The translations under genes were made by a program, and so were the position numbers. Positions 23,593-31,502 of a stretch of DNA of 64,000 nucleotides are shown here, one piece after another. The notes under the pieces were generated by a model, which saw only the letters and a program-made list of their open reading frames with translations, was not told where the DNA came from and did not search any database. Location: positions 620,001 to 684,000 of the forward strand of contig NZ_JQML01000001.1 in the NCBI RefSeq assembly GCF_000744705.1, read 5' to 3'. Within the stretch, counting starts at the first letter, position 1; each line of letters starts with the position of its first letter. This stretch comes from Streptacidiphilus albus JL83 (GTDB taxonomy: Bacteria; Actinomycetota; Actinomycetes; Streptomycetales; Streptomycetaceae).

Positions 23593-24655
23593 GCAGCCGG
23601 ACCGGGTTGCTGTGCATCATCGTCTCGACCTGCTCCTCGTTGACACCGCGTTCGAGGAGCATCGGGAGGAAGACCGCGCTCAGGTAGGCGTAGCCCCACT
23701 GACCGTGGGTGGCCGGGTTCTGCTGCACCTGGGGGCCGGTGAGGTCCTGCGACAGCAGAATGCGCTCGGCGTGGCCCTCGGCGACCAGCAGCGCCAGCCG
23801 GTCCGCGCGGGTGACGTCGGACTGCCGCAGGGACTGCCGAGTGTGGGGCCCGTCGGGCTGCGGGTCGGTCGCCGGCGGCAGCCGCAGGTCCCAGTTCTGC
23901 TTCCCGACCGAGTCGAAGGCGATGTTCACCCCCCGGTCCAGCACCCGGCGGAGATAGTCGAGTTCGGGGTGGTTGTCCAGGTGACCGATGACCACCCGGC
24001 CGGGGTCGACCTGTTCCTCCTCCAGCAGGTCGATCTGCTCCAGCGCCATGGTCCCGTGGGTGGTGTGGGTACTGATGGCGAGTCCGGTGAGGTGGTGCGC
24101 ACGGGCGGCCGCGCGCAGCCCCTTGCGCTCGTGCCCCGTGACCTCCCCCAGCCCCGTGGGCACCTCGCCCAGGATGCCCGCGCGCACCCCGCTCCCGCCG
24201 ATCCCCACCTGCGCGTCCTCGACGAACCGCCGGGTGATCTCCTCGACGCCGGCCGCCCGCACCCAGGCCGGGCTGAACGCCTCGCGGTAGGTGGCCGTCC
24301 CGGCGACGATCCACACCCCGCTGCGCCGGGAGATCTCCCGTAGCAGCGCGGTGTTCCTGCCCCACGCGTCACGCCCCGCATCGCCGTACGGGCTGAGGTC
24401 GACGACGGTGTCCACCCCGTGGGCCGCCAGCCCGCCGAGGGCCGCGACGGCGAGCTCGACCTGCTCGCGGTCGAACGCCGCCGCCGACTCCTCCGCCCCG
24501 TCGGCTCCGCCCCGCCGGCCGCCGGAGAGCCAGGGGCCCGGCGTCAGCGCCAGCAGGTGCTCGTGCGAGAGCACCCGGCCCAGCTCGGCGGGATCGACGG
24601 GTCCGGTCACCGTCTGCACCCGGGGCACCGGGGCGTTCTCGTTCTGCTGTTCCAT
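23582..24655 (-). CDS. Phosphotriesterase-family metal-dependent hydrolase (PHP type)
   Basis: Amidohydrolase-superfamily barrel of about 357 residues. Metal ligands in order: LSHEHL (HxH at about 31-33), a Glu in ILGEV where true phosphotriesterases carry a carboxylated Lys (the Glu form is seen in PHP proteins such as E. coli Php), STHTTHG, VIGHLDNH and LSQDLTG with the catalytic Asp. The Glu bridge makes lactonase or esterase activity more likely than phosphotriesterase activity. ATG 24655 is used (GTG 24658 is adjacent). It lies 51 nt after the Lrp-type gene on the same strand, so the two may be one transcript. Its end overlaps the convergent GH3 gene by 11 bp. Confidence 0.88.
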   Translation of the reverse strand: MEQQNENAPVPRVQTVTGPVDPAELGRVLSHEHLLALTPGPWLSGGRRGGADGAEESAAAFDREQVELAVAALGGLAAHGVDTVVDLSPYGDAGRDAWGRNTALLREISRRSGVWIVAGTATYREAFSPAWVRAAGVEEITRRFVEDAQVGIGGSGVRAGILGEVPTGLGEVTGHERKGLRAAARAHHLTGLAISTHTTHGTMALEQIDLLEEEQVDPGRVVIGHLDNHPELDYLRRVLDRGVNIAFDSVGKQNWDLRLPPATDPQPDGPHTRQSLRQSDVTRADRLALLVAEGHAERILLSQDLTGPQVQQNPATHGQWGYAYLSAVFLPMLLERGVNEEQVETMMHSNPVRLLTV

Positions 24656-24706
24656 CACCCGAGCCTAGGTCGACGACACTTCGGCCCCGCCCGAACTGTC
24701 GGCGCC

Positions 24707-25675
24707 CTAGCGCCGGGCGCGGCCGACCGTGCCGACGCGTTTGAGGGTGCGGACGATCGGGGCGGTCTCGACCGCGTCCACCCCCGGGAGGGCGCCGAGG
24801 CGGTCGGTGAGGTAGCCGAAGAGGTACTCGTCGTCGGGGCAGAGGACGCTGGCGAGCAGGTTGGTCGTTCCGGTGGTGGCGCCGGCGTAGGCGACCTCGT
24901 GGTGTTCCGCCAGCGCCGCGCCGACGGCGGCGAGGTGCGCGGGCCGCACCGACATCCGGATGGCGGTGGCCCCCGGACTGCCCAACAGCCGCTCGTCGAT
25001 GTCCAGGGCGAAGAACAGCGCTCCGGCGGTCCGCAGTTGGGCGATCCGGCGGCGCACCGTCGACTCGTGGCAGCGGGCCTCGGCGGCCAGCGCGGCATAG
25101 GTCGCCCGGCCGTCGCGGGTCAGCGCGGCCAGCAGGACGTGGTCGAGGTCGGTGAGTTCCAGCGGCGCCGACCAGGCGTCCGGGGGCGGGAAGTCAGGGG
25201 CCAGGGCCGCCTGCTGCTCCCGGTCCAGGGCGGAGGTGAGCGCGCCCCAGGTGGTCGGGCCGCCCTTGAACAGCCGCAGCACCCGCTGCGCGGTGACCGA
25301 GGTGGCCCCGGGCAGCCGGTCGAGCAGCCGCACCGGCGCGTCCTGGGCGCTGTCCCGCTGCGCCACCAGATGGCAGATGATCTCGGTGCCGCCGGAGGCG
25401 AGCTGGACCCAGCGGGTGTCCTCCCGCGCGGCCAGGCTCCGGGCCAGGCCGAGCGCGGCGCTGGGGACGGACTGCAGCCGCAGCGCCCACACCGTCTGCC
25501 CGACCGGCCGGGGGTTGAGTCGGCCGACCACGCGCAGTCCGGCCGTCTCGCACAGCATGGCGTAGCGGCGGGCGACCGCCTGCTCGGAGACGCCCAGCAC
25601 CGAGGCGATCCGGCGCAGCGGGACGCGCCCGTCGATCTGCAGGGCGTGGACCAGCTGGAGATTGAGGGTTTCCAC
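24707..25675 (-). CDS. Lrp/AsnC-family regulator with two HTH domains
   Basis: Transcription factor of 322 residues, about twice the usual AsnC length. The first AsnC-type HTH is at residues 1-50 (LVHALQIDGRVPLRRIASVLGVSEQAVARR). A ligand-binding RAM-like segment follows, then a second HTH at about 165-225 (DHVLLAALTRDGRATYAALAAEARCHESTVRRRI) and a second RAM-like domain to the end. GTG 25675 is used: the coding signal starts there and it leaves a 118-nt divergent promoter to the UbiD operon, which it probably regulates. The phosphotriesterase-like gene lies downstream on the same strand. The effector is probably an aromatic acid or amino acid, by inference. Confidence 0.87.
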   Translation of the reverse strand: METLNLQLVHALQIDGRVPLRRIASVLGVSEQAVARRYAMLCETAGLRVVGRLNPRPVGQTVWALRLQSVPSAALGLARSLAAREDTRWVQLASGGTEIICHLVAQRDSAQDAPVRLLDRLPGATSVTAQRVLRLFKGGPTTWGALTSALDREQQAALAPDFPPPDAWSAPLELTDLDHVLLAALTRDGRATYAALAAEARCHESTVRRRIAQLRTAGALFFALDIDERLLGSPGATAIRMSVRPAHLAAVGAALAEHHEVAYAGATTGTTNLLASVLCPDDEYLFGYLTDRLGALPGVDAVETAPIVRTLKRVGTVGRARR

Positions 25676-25793
25676 GCATCCCGACTCTATCCCGGGCGGT
25701 ATCCGGCGCGCGCGTCCGGACTCGTTGCCGCCGTTCGCGGCCGATTCGCATGATCGCTGTCGAGAAGAGGACAACGGGGAAGAGGAGCAGCAG

Positions 25794-27233
25794 ATGAGCA
25801 ATTTCCGTGACCTTCGGGACTACATCGACCGGATGACCGCAGCGCTCGGCGCGGACGAGGTCCTCCGTATCGACGGCGCCGACCGGGACCGGGACATCGG
25901 CGGGATCACCGAGCTGCTGGCCGAGCAGGAGGGCCCGGCGCTGCTGTTCGACAACATTCCGGGGTTCCCGGCGGGGTACCGGGTGTTCACCAACTTCATG
26001 GGCACCGCCGCCCGCACCGCGGTGGCGCTCGGGCTGCCGCCCGACACCGACAAGCTCGACATCGTCCGGGCCTGGAAGGACCTGAGCAAGCGGATCGAGC
26101 CGATCCCCCCGGTCGAGGTCAGCACCGGCCCGATCCTGGAGAACGTCCTGACCGGCGCGGACGTCGACCTGGAGATCTTCCCCGCGCCTCGCTGGCACGA
26201 CGGGGACGGCGGCCGCTACATCGGCACCGCCTGCATGGTGATCACCCGTGACCCCGACAGCGGCTGGGTCAACGTCGGCACCTACCGGGCCTGCGTCCAG
26301 GGCCGGGACCGGCTGTCGCTGTGGATGCTCGGCAACCGGCACGCCAAGGCGATCGCCGAGAAGTACTGGGCGCGCGGCGAGAACTGCCCGATCGCGGTGG
26401 TGGTGGGCCAGGACCCGATCCTGTCCACCGCCGCCGCCATCGCCGCCCCGTCCGGGATGTCGGAGTACGACCTGGCGGGCGGGCTCCGCGGGGAGGGCGT
26501 CGAGGTCCTCCACGCTCCCGGCAGCGAGCTGCCGATACCGGCGTACGCGGAGATCGTGATCGAGGGCGAGCTGCCGCCGGTCGAGGAGGAGTCCGTGCTG
26601 GAGGGGCCCTTCGGCGAGTGGACCGGCTACTACACCCACTCGGGCCAGGAGACCGTGGTCCGGGTCACCCGGATCCTGCACCGCGACGACCCGATCATCC
26701 TCGGCGCCCCGCCGATGCTGCCGACCATCCCGGCGGGCGACCAGGCCGTGCCGCTGTACTCGGCGTCGGTGACCTGGGACCACCTGGAGGCCTCCGGCGT
26801 GCAGAACGTCAGGGGCGTGTGGGCCTACGCCCGGCAGCTGCTGATGGTGGTCTCGATCGAGCAGAGCGGCGCCGGGGACGCCATGCACGCGCTGCTGGCA
26901 GCGGCCGGACGCAAGCGCACCGGCGGCATGGAGCGGTACTTCGTCGTGGTCGACGAGGACATCGACATCACCGACATCAACCATGTCCTGTGGGCGATGT
27001 TCACCCGGGTCGACCCGTCCCAGTCGATCCAGGTGGTGCGCGCGCCCACCACCGCCATCGACCCCCGGCTGGCACCCGACCGGCGCGCCGCCGGCGACCT
27101 GTCGATGGGCATCGTGCTGATCGACGCCTGCAAGCCGTTCGCGTGGAAGGACCGGTATCCGGCCGCCAACCGGGTCGACCGGGCGACCCGCGCGGAGCTG
27201 CGCGAGCGCTGGGCGGGCGTCCTGCCGCTGTAG
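25794..27233 (+). CDS. UbiD-family prenylated-FMN (de)carboxylase
   Basis: Reversible decarboxylase of aromatic or alpha,beta-unsaturated acids that uses prFMN made by UbiX; 479 residues. Visible family features: FRDLRDYIDRM, GPALLFDNIPGF, CMVITRDPDSGWVNVGTYR (cofactor-binding strand with Arg), LGNRHAKAI, PIAVVVGQDP, GSELPIPAYAEIVIEGE, EGPFGEWTGYYT (Glu of the ExR/E catalytic network) and WDHLEASGVQNVRGVW. ATG 25794 follows GAGGAG. It heads an operon with a UbiX-type gene and an amidohydrolase, much like vanillate or hydroxybenzoate decarboxylase clusters of actinomycetes, though the small VdcD-like third subunit is absent. The substrate is unknown. Confidence 0.92.
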   Translation: MSNFRDLRDYIDRMTAALGADEVLRIDGADRDRDIGGITELLAEQEGPALLFDNIPGFPAGYRVFTNFMGTAARTAVALGLPPDTDKLDIVRAWKDLSKRIEPIPPVEVSTGPILENVLTGADVDLEIFPAPRWHDGDGGRYIGTACMVITRDPDSGWVNVGTYRACVQGRDRLSLWMLGNRHAKAIAEKYWARGENCPIAVVVGQDPILSTAAAIAAPSGMSEYDLAGGLRGEGVEVLHAPGSELPIPAYAEIVIEGELPPVEEESVLEGPFGEWTGYYTHSGQETVVRVTRILHRDDPIILGAPPMLPTIPAGDQAVPLYSASVTWDHLEASGVQNVRGVWAYARQLLMVVSIEQSGAGDAMHALLAAAGRKRTGGMERYFVVVDEDIDITDINHVLWAMFTRVDPSQSIQVVRAPTTAIDPRLAPDRRAAGDLSMGIVLIDACKPFAWKDRYPAANRVDRATRAELRERWAGVLPL

Positions 27234-27253
27234 CCGCTGTAGCCGCCGGGGCA

Positions 27254-27280
27254 GGGGGAGCACGGTACGCCCGCTCCCCC
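27254..27280 (+). other. Hairpin in the UbiD-UbiX intercistronic gap
   Basis: GGGGGAGC (27254-27261) pairs with GCTCCCCC (27273-27280) around an 11-nt loop, in the 77-nt gap. It could be a partial terminator or an mRNA stabiliser that sets the UbiD:UbiX ratio. Confidence 0.45.
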
Positions 27281-27310
27281 GCCCTCCCCCTTCCGCACCA
27301 GGAGCACACC

Positions 27311-27958
27311 GTGACCGACGCACCCCCCATCCGCCTCGTCGTCGGCGTCACCGGCGCCACCGGGGCCCCGATCGCCGTCCGCCTGCTGCAGGTCCTGCGC
27401 ACGGTGCCGGAGGTGGAGACCCATCTGGTGCTGAGCACCTGGGCCCGCTCCACCATCGAGACGGAGACCCCGTACAGCGCCCGGGACTTCGCCGAACTCG
27501 CCGATGTGACTCACAAGTTCGGCGACCTGGGCGCCACCGTCTCCTCCGGTTCCTATCCGGTCGCGGGCATGGCCGTCGTACCGTGCAGCATGAAGACGCT
27601 CGCGGCGATACGACACGGCCTGGCCGACAACCTCATCGCCCGCGCCGCCGACGTCACCCTCAAGGAGCGGCGCCCGCTGGTCCTGGTGCCCCGGGAGACC
27701 CCGCTCAACGAGATCCACCTCGCCAACATGCTCGCCCTCTCCCGGATGGGCGTGCGCATCGTTCCGCCGATGCCGGCCTTCTACGACATCCCGAACGGCA
27801 TCGGCGACCTGGTGGACCACATCGTCATGCGGATCCTCGACCAGTTCGACCTCCCCCTCGGCACCGCGGACATCGCGGAGCGCTGGCAGGGGCTGGCCGG
27901 GACCCGCCGCCGACGCACCCGCTCCTCCCGTCCCTTCGAGACCTCTGAAACGAGCTGA
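27311..27958 (+). CDS. UbiX-type flavin prenyltransferase
   Basis: Makes prenylated FMN from FMN and dimethylallyl phosphate, the cofactor of the UbiD enzyme just upstream; 215 residues. Hallmarks: LVVGVTGATGAPIAVRLLQVL (FMN phosphate loop), GSYPVAGMAVVPCSMKTLAAI (conserved SMKTLA), LVPRETPLNEIHLANML and PPMPAFYDIP. A basic C-terminal tail (RRRRTRSSRP) extends beyond the family core. GTG 27311 follows AGGAG. It lies 77 nt after ubiD and four bases before the amidohydrolase ATG, so co-transcription is clear. Resembles the VdcB/Pad1 type of UbiX associated with aromatic-acid decarboxylation. Confidence 0.93.
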   Translation: MTDAPPIRLVVGVTGATGAPIAVRLLQVLRTVPEVETHLVLSTWARSTIETETPYSARDFAELADVTHKFGDLGATVSSGSYPVAGMAVVPCSMKTLAAIRHGLADNLIARAADVTLKERRPLVLVPRETPLNEIHLANMLALSRMGVRIVPPMPAFYDIPNGIGDLVDHIVMRILDQFDLPLGTADIAERWQGLAGTRRRRTRSSRPFETSETS

Positions 27959-27961
27959 ACC

Positions 27962-28909
27962 ATGCGACTGATCGCTGTCGAAGAGCACTTCCTGCCGTCC
28001 GAGCACGCGCCGGAGGTGATGGGCGGCCACGGGTTGCCGCCCGGGGTGGCGGGCCCGTTGGCGGACCTCGGCGCCGGACGGATCGCGGTGATGGACGCGG
28101 CCGGCATCGACGTCCAGGTGCTGTCCGTGGTCGCCCCGGCCGCCCAGGAGGTGCCGCCCGCCCGCGCGGTCGACCTGGCGCGGGCTCTCAACGACCAGGC
28201 GGCCGAAGCGGTCCGGCAGCACCCGACCCGGTTCCGGGCGCTGGCGAGCCTGCCCATGCCCGACCCCGAGTCCGCCGCGGCCGAGGCCGTCCGGGCCGTG
28301 CGCGAGCTGGGCTTCAGCGGGCTGATCATCAACGGTCACACGGCCGGCCGGTTCCTCGACGACGCCGAGTTCGACCCGGTACTGGCGGCGGCGGAGGAGC
28401 TCGGCGTCCCGGTGTACCTGCACCCCACCTATCCGCCGGCCGCCGTCGCCGAGGCCTACGGCTCGGGTCTCGACCCGGCGGCCGGGGCGCTGCTGATGAC
28501 GGCGGGGTGGGGCTGGCACGTGGAGACCGGCATGCACATCCTGCGGATGGTGCTGGGCGGGGTGTTCGACCGGCACCCGGGGCTGCAGGTCGTCGTCGGG
28601 CACATGGGTGAGAACCTGCCGTTCTCCCTGCTGCGCGCCGATGCGGTGCTCAGCCGGTTCCGGCCGGGGCAGGAGTCCGTCGCCGACACCGTGCGCTCCC
28701 ACGTCCACCTGACCATCAGCGGCTACACCACCGTCGCTCCGCTGCAGTGCGCGCTGACGGTGTTCGGCGCCGACCGGCTGATGTTCGCCACGGACTACCC
28801 GTTCGGCAGCCCGGCCGAGCACGCCGCCTTCCTGGAGACCGCGCCGCTCGCCCCCGAGGACCGCGAGAAGATCGCACATGGCAACGCCGAACGGCTGTTC
28901 GCCGTCTGA
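27962..28909 (+). CDS. Amidohydrolase family 2 protein (ACMSD/gamma-resorcylate decarboxylase-like)
   Basis: Metal-dependent barrel enzyme of 315 residues. It opens MRLIAVEEHFLPSE, so the usual HxH ligand pair is ExH (Glu7, His9), as in several decarboxylases and hydratases of this family; VYLHPTYPP, VVVGHMGENLPF and LMFATDYPFG provide the remaining His/His/Asp ligands. Members decarboxylate or hydrolyse aromatic and ring-cleavage acids. It begins three bases after the UbiX stop, so it belongs to the UbiD-UbiX operon and probably acts on the acid or its product. Two unrelated decarboxylase types in one operon is notable. No substrate can be assigned. Confidence 0.9.
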   Translation: MRLIAVEEHFLPSEHAPEVMGGHGLPPGVAGPLADLGAGRIAVMDAAGIDVQVLSVVAPAAQEVPPARAVDLARALNDQAAEAVRQHPTRFRALASLPMPDPESAAAEAVRAVRELGFSGLIINGHTAGRFLDDAEFDPVLAAAEELGVPVYLHPTYPPAAVAEAYGSGLDPAAGALLMTAGWGWHVETGMHILRMVLGGVFDRHPGLQVVVGHMGENLPFSLLRADAVLSRFRPGQESVADTVRSHVHLTISGYTTVAPLQCALTVFGADRLMFATDYPFGSPAEHAAFLETAPLAPEDREKIAHGNAERLFAV

Positions 28910-28986
28910 GCCGGCGCGGCATTCGCGCGCGTGTGTGTCCGCTGTCTGTTCAGCAGCCGTGAGTCCGGGGTTCGGATGCGTACGGG

Positions 28987-29526
28987 TTACCGTGCGCCGG
29001 CCTGGATGGCGAGGACGCGGGTTCCGAGGGCCGCCAGCTGCGTGGTTCCGGCCAATATGTCGGCGATGCCCTTGCCGGCCTCAGTAGCGTTCATCTTCGC
29101 GACGCCGTCGTAGCACAGTGAGGTACCGGTGGTGTAGTCGGCGAGGGTCTTCGCCCAGTGCAACTGTGCCTGCGGGTCGGGAATAGGGCCGTAGTCCACA
29201 GCACTGGTCGTGGCGCTGGCGAGGATGGCGCAGTCGCCGCCCACGGCCGAGACGTTCTCGGCGCTGGCGTCCGAGCGGAGCCGAGTGAAGTCGGTTCCCA
29301 GAGTGCTGATGTCGGCCTTGCCGCCACCGTTGAACCAGGCGGCGACCTTCTGCGCCATGGAGTCGCCGGTGCTGCTGTCGGGCGTGGCCGACGCCGCGGT
29401 GACTGCAGGCCCGGTGGCGGTTGCCGTGGCGATCGGCTTGGCGGTACCACTGCTGCAGGCGCCCACTCCCAATGTCACGACGCTGAGCAGTACTGCCGCA
29501 CCCAGTGCCCTGGACGTGGTATTCAT
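28987..29526 (-). CDS. Secreted lipoprotein of unknown function
   Basis: Predicted 179-residue lipoprotein. The signal peptide MNTTSRALGAAVLLSVVTLG ends in the lipobox VGA-Cys24, followed by SSGTAKPIAT and a Thr/Ala-rich linker. The mature part (about 55-179) is mainly helical (MAQKVAAWFNGGGKAD, then DCAILASATTSA and GIADILAGTTQLAALG) and resembles small hypothetical lipoproteins of streptomycetes. A GGGGGAA stretch lies upstream of ATG 29526. The frame is open upstream and runs on into the zeta-toxin remnant, so a 338-residue read-through product is possible in principle; independent translation is more likely. Role unknown. Confidence 0.75.
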   Translation of the reverse strand: MNTTSRALGAAVLLSVVTLGVGACSSGTAKPIATATATGPAVTAASATPDSSTGDSMAQKVAAWFNGGGKADISTLGTDFTRLRSDASAENVSAVGGDCAILASATTSAVDYGPIPDPQAQLHWAKTLADYTTGTSLCYDGVAKMNATEAGKGIADILAGTTQLAALGTRVLAIQAGAR

Positions 29527-30117
29527 GTTGCCGTTCCCCCAGTGATCTGCGAGGGCGGCGCAGGCGTCGTGGTTGCCCCAGGAGACGTAGCGGGCCCGGC
29601 CCTCCTGCGCCAGGCGCACGTAGCGCTCCAGGATGCCGAGCTGGCTGAGCGCCTCGTGCACGGCCAGGGCCACGATCTCGATGCCGTAGCCCGACCGCCG
29701 GTACGCGGCCACCTCCGCCAGGAACTCCCGCAGGTCGGCCAGCGCCGCCTCGGCCAACGCGTCGTACCGGCCCGCCCGCACCCGGGACTCCACCTCGGCC
29801 TGCCACCGGTAGGTGTCCGCCCGCACCCGCACGCCGGCCGTGCGCACATCCTCGCCCAGGTAGCCGGGGTAGCCGGGGTGGACGTCCTTGTAGGCGTCGC
29901 GGTCCACGCGCACTGCACCGCCCCTGGCGGCGAGCGCCACGTGCACCAGGTCCACAACCAGGGTCTTGCCGCTGCCCGCCTGCCCGAGAACGAACACCGT
30001 CACCGGCCGTTACTGCGCCACCGCACCGCCCAGCACCACAGGCAGGATCCGGCCCGCGACAATCCGCTCGCCCTGGTCGGGGCCCCGTCCGCCGGGCCCG
30101 GCTATGCCCGAGGTCAC
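29527..30117 (-). pseudogene. Zeta-toxin (UDP-GlcNAc kinase-like) pseudogene
   Basis: The frame starts at GTG 30117, overlapping the upstream gene by GTGA, and reads an N-terminus typical of streptomycete zeta proteins (ERIVAGRILPVVLGGAVAQ). A TAA at 30010-30012 then interrupts it, and the same frame continues RPVTVFVLGQAGSGKT (P-loop), VDRDAYKDVHPGYPGYL, RYVRLAQEGRARYVSWGNHDACAAL. It then stops resembling zeta and runs directly into the lipoprotein start. So it has one nonsense codon at a position that is normally Glu, and the C-terminal third is lost. GTG 30003 could restart after the stop, but the kinase would remain truncated. Intact relatives are toxins of TA-like pairs. Confidence 0.8.
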
Positions 30118-30368
30118 GGCAGCTCCCGGGGCTCGTGCACGGCCCCGGTCGCCTTGGGCGGCCGACCGATCCGGTTCGGCGGCGGCCAGTGCTCCTCCAG
30201 GCCGGCGAGGAACCCGGGCGGGTCGGCGACCAGCGCGGCACAGCAGGCGAGCACGAAGCCGCGCAGCTCCCGGTCGCCCAGGGCCTGCTGGGTCGCAGTC
30301 TTCAGCGCGCCCGGGACACGGACGCCCAACGATGGATCACGGTGCTGGCTACTCACGGAGGAGATCAT
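30114..30368 (-). CDS. Small protein upstream of the zeta-toxin remnant, possible antitoxin
   Basis: 84 residues, ATG 30368, stop overlapping the zeta GTG by four bases (GTGA), the spacing expected of a toxin-antitoxin partner. The N-terminal half reads SLGVRVPGALKTATQQALGDRELRG, which looks like a short ribbon-helix-helix or helical DNA-binding element; the rest is helical then Pro/Arg-rich. The start codon lies inside a perfect 32-bp palindrome, consistent with autorepression. I do not recognise a named family, and no Shine-Dalgarno site is seen. Its zeta partner is broken, so it may be an orphan. Confidence 0.6.
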   Translation of the reverse strand: MISSVSSQHRDPSLGVRVPGALKTATQQALGDRELRGFVLACCAALVADPPGFLAGLEEHWPPPNRIGRPPKATGAVHEPRELP

Positions 30369-30397
30369 GTCATAAGTGGCCAGCCACTTATGACATG
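30366..30397. promoter_or_regulatory. Perfect 14-bp-arm palindrome over the start of the small gene
   Basis: Arms CATGTCATAAGTGG (30366-30379) and CCACTTATGACATG (30384-30397) around CCAG. It is much richer in A/T than its surroundings and overlaps the ATG at 30366-30368. Most likely an operator for the adjacent small protein or for a plasmid/ICE-type repressor. Confidence 0.85.
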
Positions 30398-30517
30398 GGA
30401 GGACAAGTCCTTTCGTCGCCCGCCGGACCGGCGGCGGGACCGCTTCGGCCCGGTGGCTGCCGGGGTGGGCGGGGCGACGGTAGGGTGGGTGTGCCCGAGC
30501 AGCAGACGAGGTGCCCG

Positions 30518-30823
30518 ATGTCCGTGCAGCCGATCCACAGCGCCCACCACGCGCCGATCGCGCGCACCCGGAACGCGGTCGCCTCCGCCCTACCAGCCGG
30601 ACAGAGGATGGACTTCTACCTCGAAATGGGCGAGGCCTCCCCCGAACAGATCGGCCAGGTACTGACCCGCTGGCGGCTCCTGCTCCAGGTCGCGGCCGAC
30701 CCAGCCACCGCCGCCACCGCGGTCACTGTGAAGGCCGGCACCGCATCCGGCCGCGGTGCCACCGCCGTCCTGCGCGAGCTGCACCACAGCGGCACCAGCC
30801 AGGCCCCTGGGAGGACACTGTGA
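30518..30823 (+). CDS. First gene of a three-gene accessory operon, unknown
   Basis: 101-residue protein, ATG 30518 after GAGG. It is mostly helical, with QRMDFYLEMGEASPEQIGQVLTRWRLLLQ as its central part (shown over two helices) and a Ser/Gly-rich tail. Its stop overlaps the GTG of the next gene by four bases. Similar short proteins sit before DUF6247-type genes in streptomycete accessory DNA. No motif gives a function; an extra regulator or antitoxin-like component is possible. Confidence 0.6.
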   Translation: MSVQPIHSAHHAPIARTRNAVASALPAGQRMDFYLEMGEASPEQIGQVLTRWRLLLQVAADPATAATAVTVKAGTASGRGATAVLRELHHSGTSQAPGRTL

Positions 30824-31179
30824 GCACCCACCCCGAGCGCCCCGAGGACGCGGAACTGATCCCGGCCCCCGCGCACTCCCCGGAGGCGCTGCGCGCCGCC
30901 TTGGCCAAGGTCGCGCCGCACCGCCTGCCCGAGATGGAGCAGCAGAAGAACGAGGTGTTCGCGCTCGCCGTCGAGTCCGGCTCGATCGCCCCGCTGCGCA
31001 CCTTCATCCTGACGTGGGCCGCCCACATCGAGATCGCCCGGAACCTGGAGTCCGCCGCCCGGCTGAGGGCGGCGGAGCACCTCATGCAGGTCCTGGACCC
31101 CGGCACCGGGCAGTGGCGGGAAGCGGCCCGCGAGTGCACCGCCCTCTTCGACCACGCCTACGCGAAGGTCAGCGCGTGA
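30820..31179 (+). CDS. DUF6247-like protein, candidate antitoxin
   Basis: 119 residues, GTG 30820 with GGGAGGA upstream, overlapping both neighbours by four bases (GTGA on each side). Typical phrases are HSPEALRAALAKVAPHRLPEME and APLRTFILTWAAHIEIARN; the remainder is helical (ARLRAAEHLMQVLD). I assign it to the DUF6247-type family by memory of these patterns, not by search. Its position directly before a RelE-like small protein with translational coupling is what one expects of an antitoxin. Confidence 0.65.
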   Translation: MSTHPERPEDAELIPAPAHSPEALRAALAKVAPHRLPEMEQQKNEVFALAVESGSIAPLRTFILTWAAHIEIARNLESAARLRAAEHLMQVLDPGTGQWREAARECTALFDHAYAKVSA

Positions 31180-31427
31180 CCTGGTCCTGGGAGTACGACC
31201 CCAGCGAGGAGTACCTGACCGAGGGCGCGCCCGAAGCGTTCATCGCCGAAGTCGAGACCAAGGCCGACGAACTGGTCCGTGCTGCCCATGCCCTCTACCT
31301 CGACGGCGCCACGTACCAGGGCGCCGGTGAGCCCATGAAGACCGCGATCGTCCCGAGCGGCTTCTTCCTCTACACCGTGGTGCCGCGCAGCGAGTGCGTC
31401 TACATCCTGCGCCTGCACGCCCTCTGA
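31176..31427 (+). CDS. RelE/ParE-like small protein, candidate toxin
   Basis: 83 residues, GTG 31176, overlapping the DUF6247-like gene by four bases. The layout is strand (WSWEYDP), helix (PEAFIAEVETKADELVRAAHALY), then antiparallel strands ending FFLYTVVPRSECVYILRLHAL, the order of the RelE/ParE fold, whose last strand usually reads VYILRV followed by His/Arg. Classical RelE catalytic residues are not obvious. Together with its two upstream partners it makes a compact, translationally coupled module. The toxin role is inference from fold order and context. Confidence 0.6.
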   Translation: MTWSWEYDPSEEYLTEGAPEAFIAEVETKADELVRAAHALYLDGATYQGAGEPMKTAIVPSGFFLYTVVPRSECVYILRLHAL

Positions 31428-31502
31428 CCGCCGCAACCCGGCCCGCTCGGCCACTGCCGAGTCCGGCTGGCCCGGTGAGGGCGTGGCGGCCGTAGTTGGT
31501 GA

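Noticed and set aside
28987-30003. A continuous 338-codon gene joining a P-loop protein and a lipoprotein
   Set aside because: The lipoprotein has its own start, ribosome site and lipobox; a signal peptide in the middle of a kinase makes no sense, so I treat it as a remnant fused to an intact gene.
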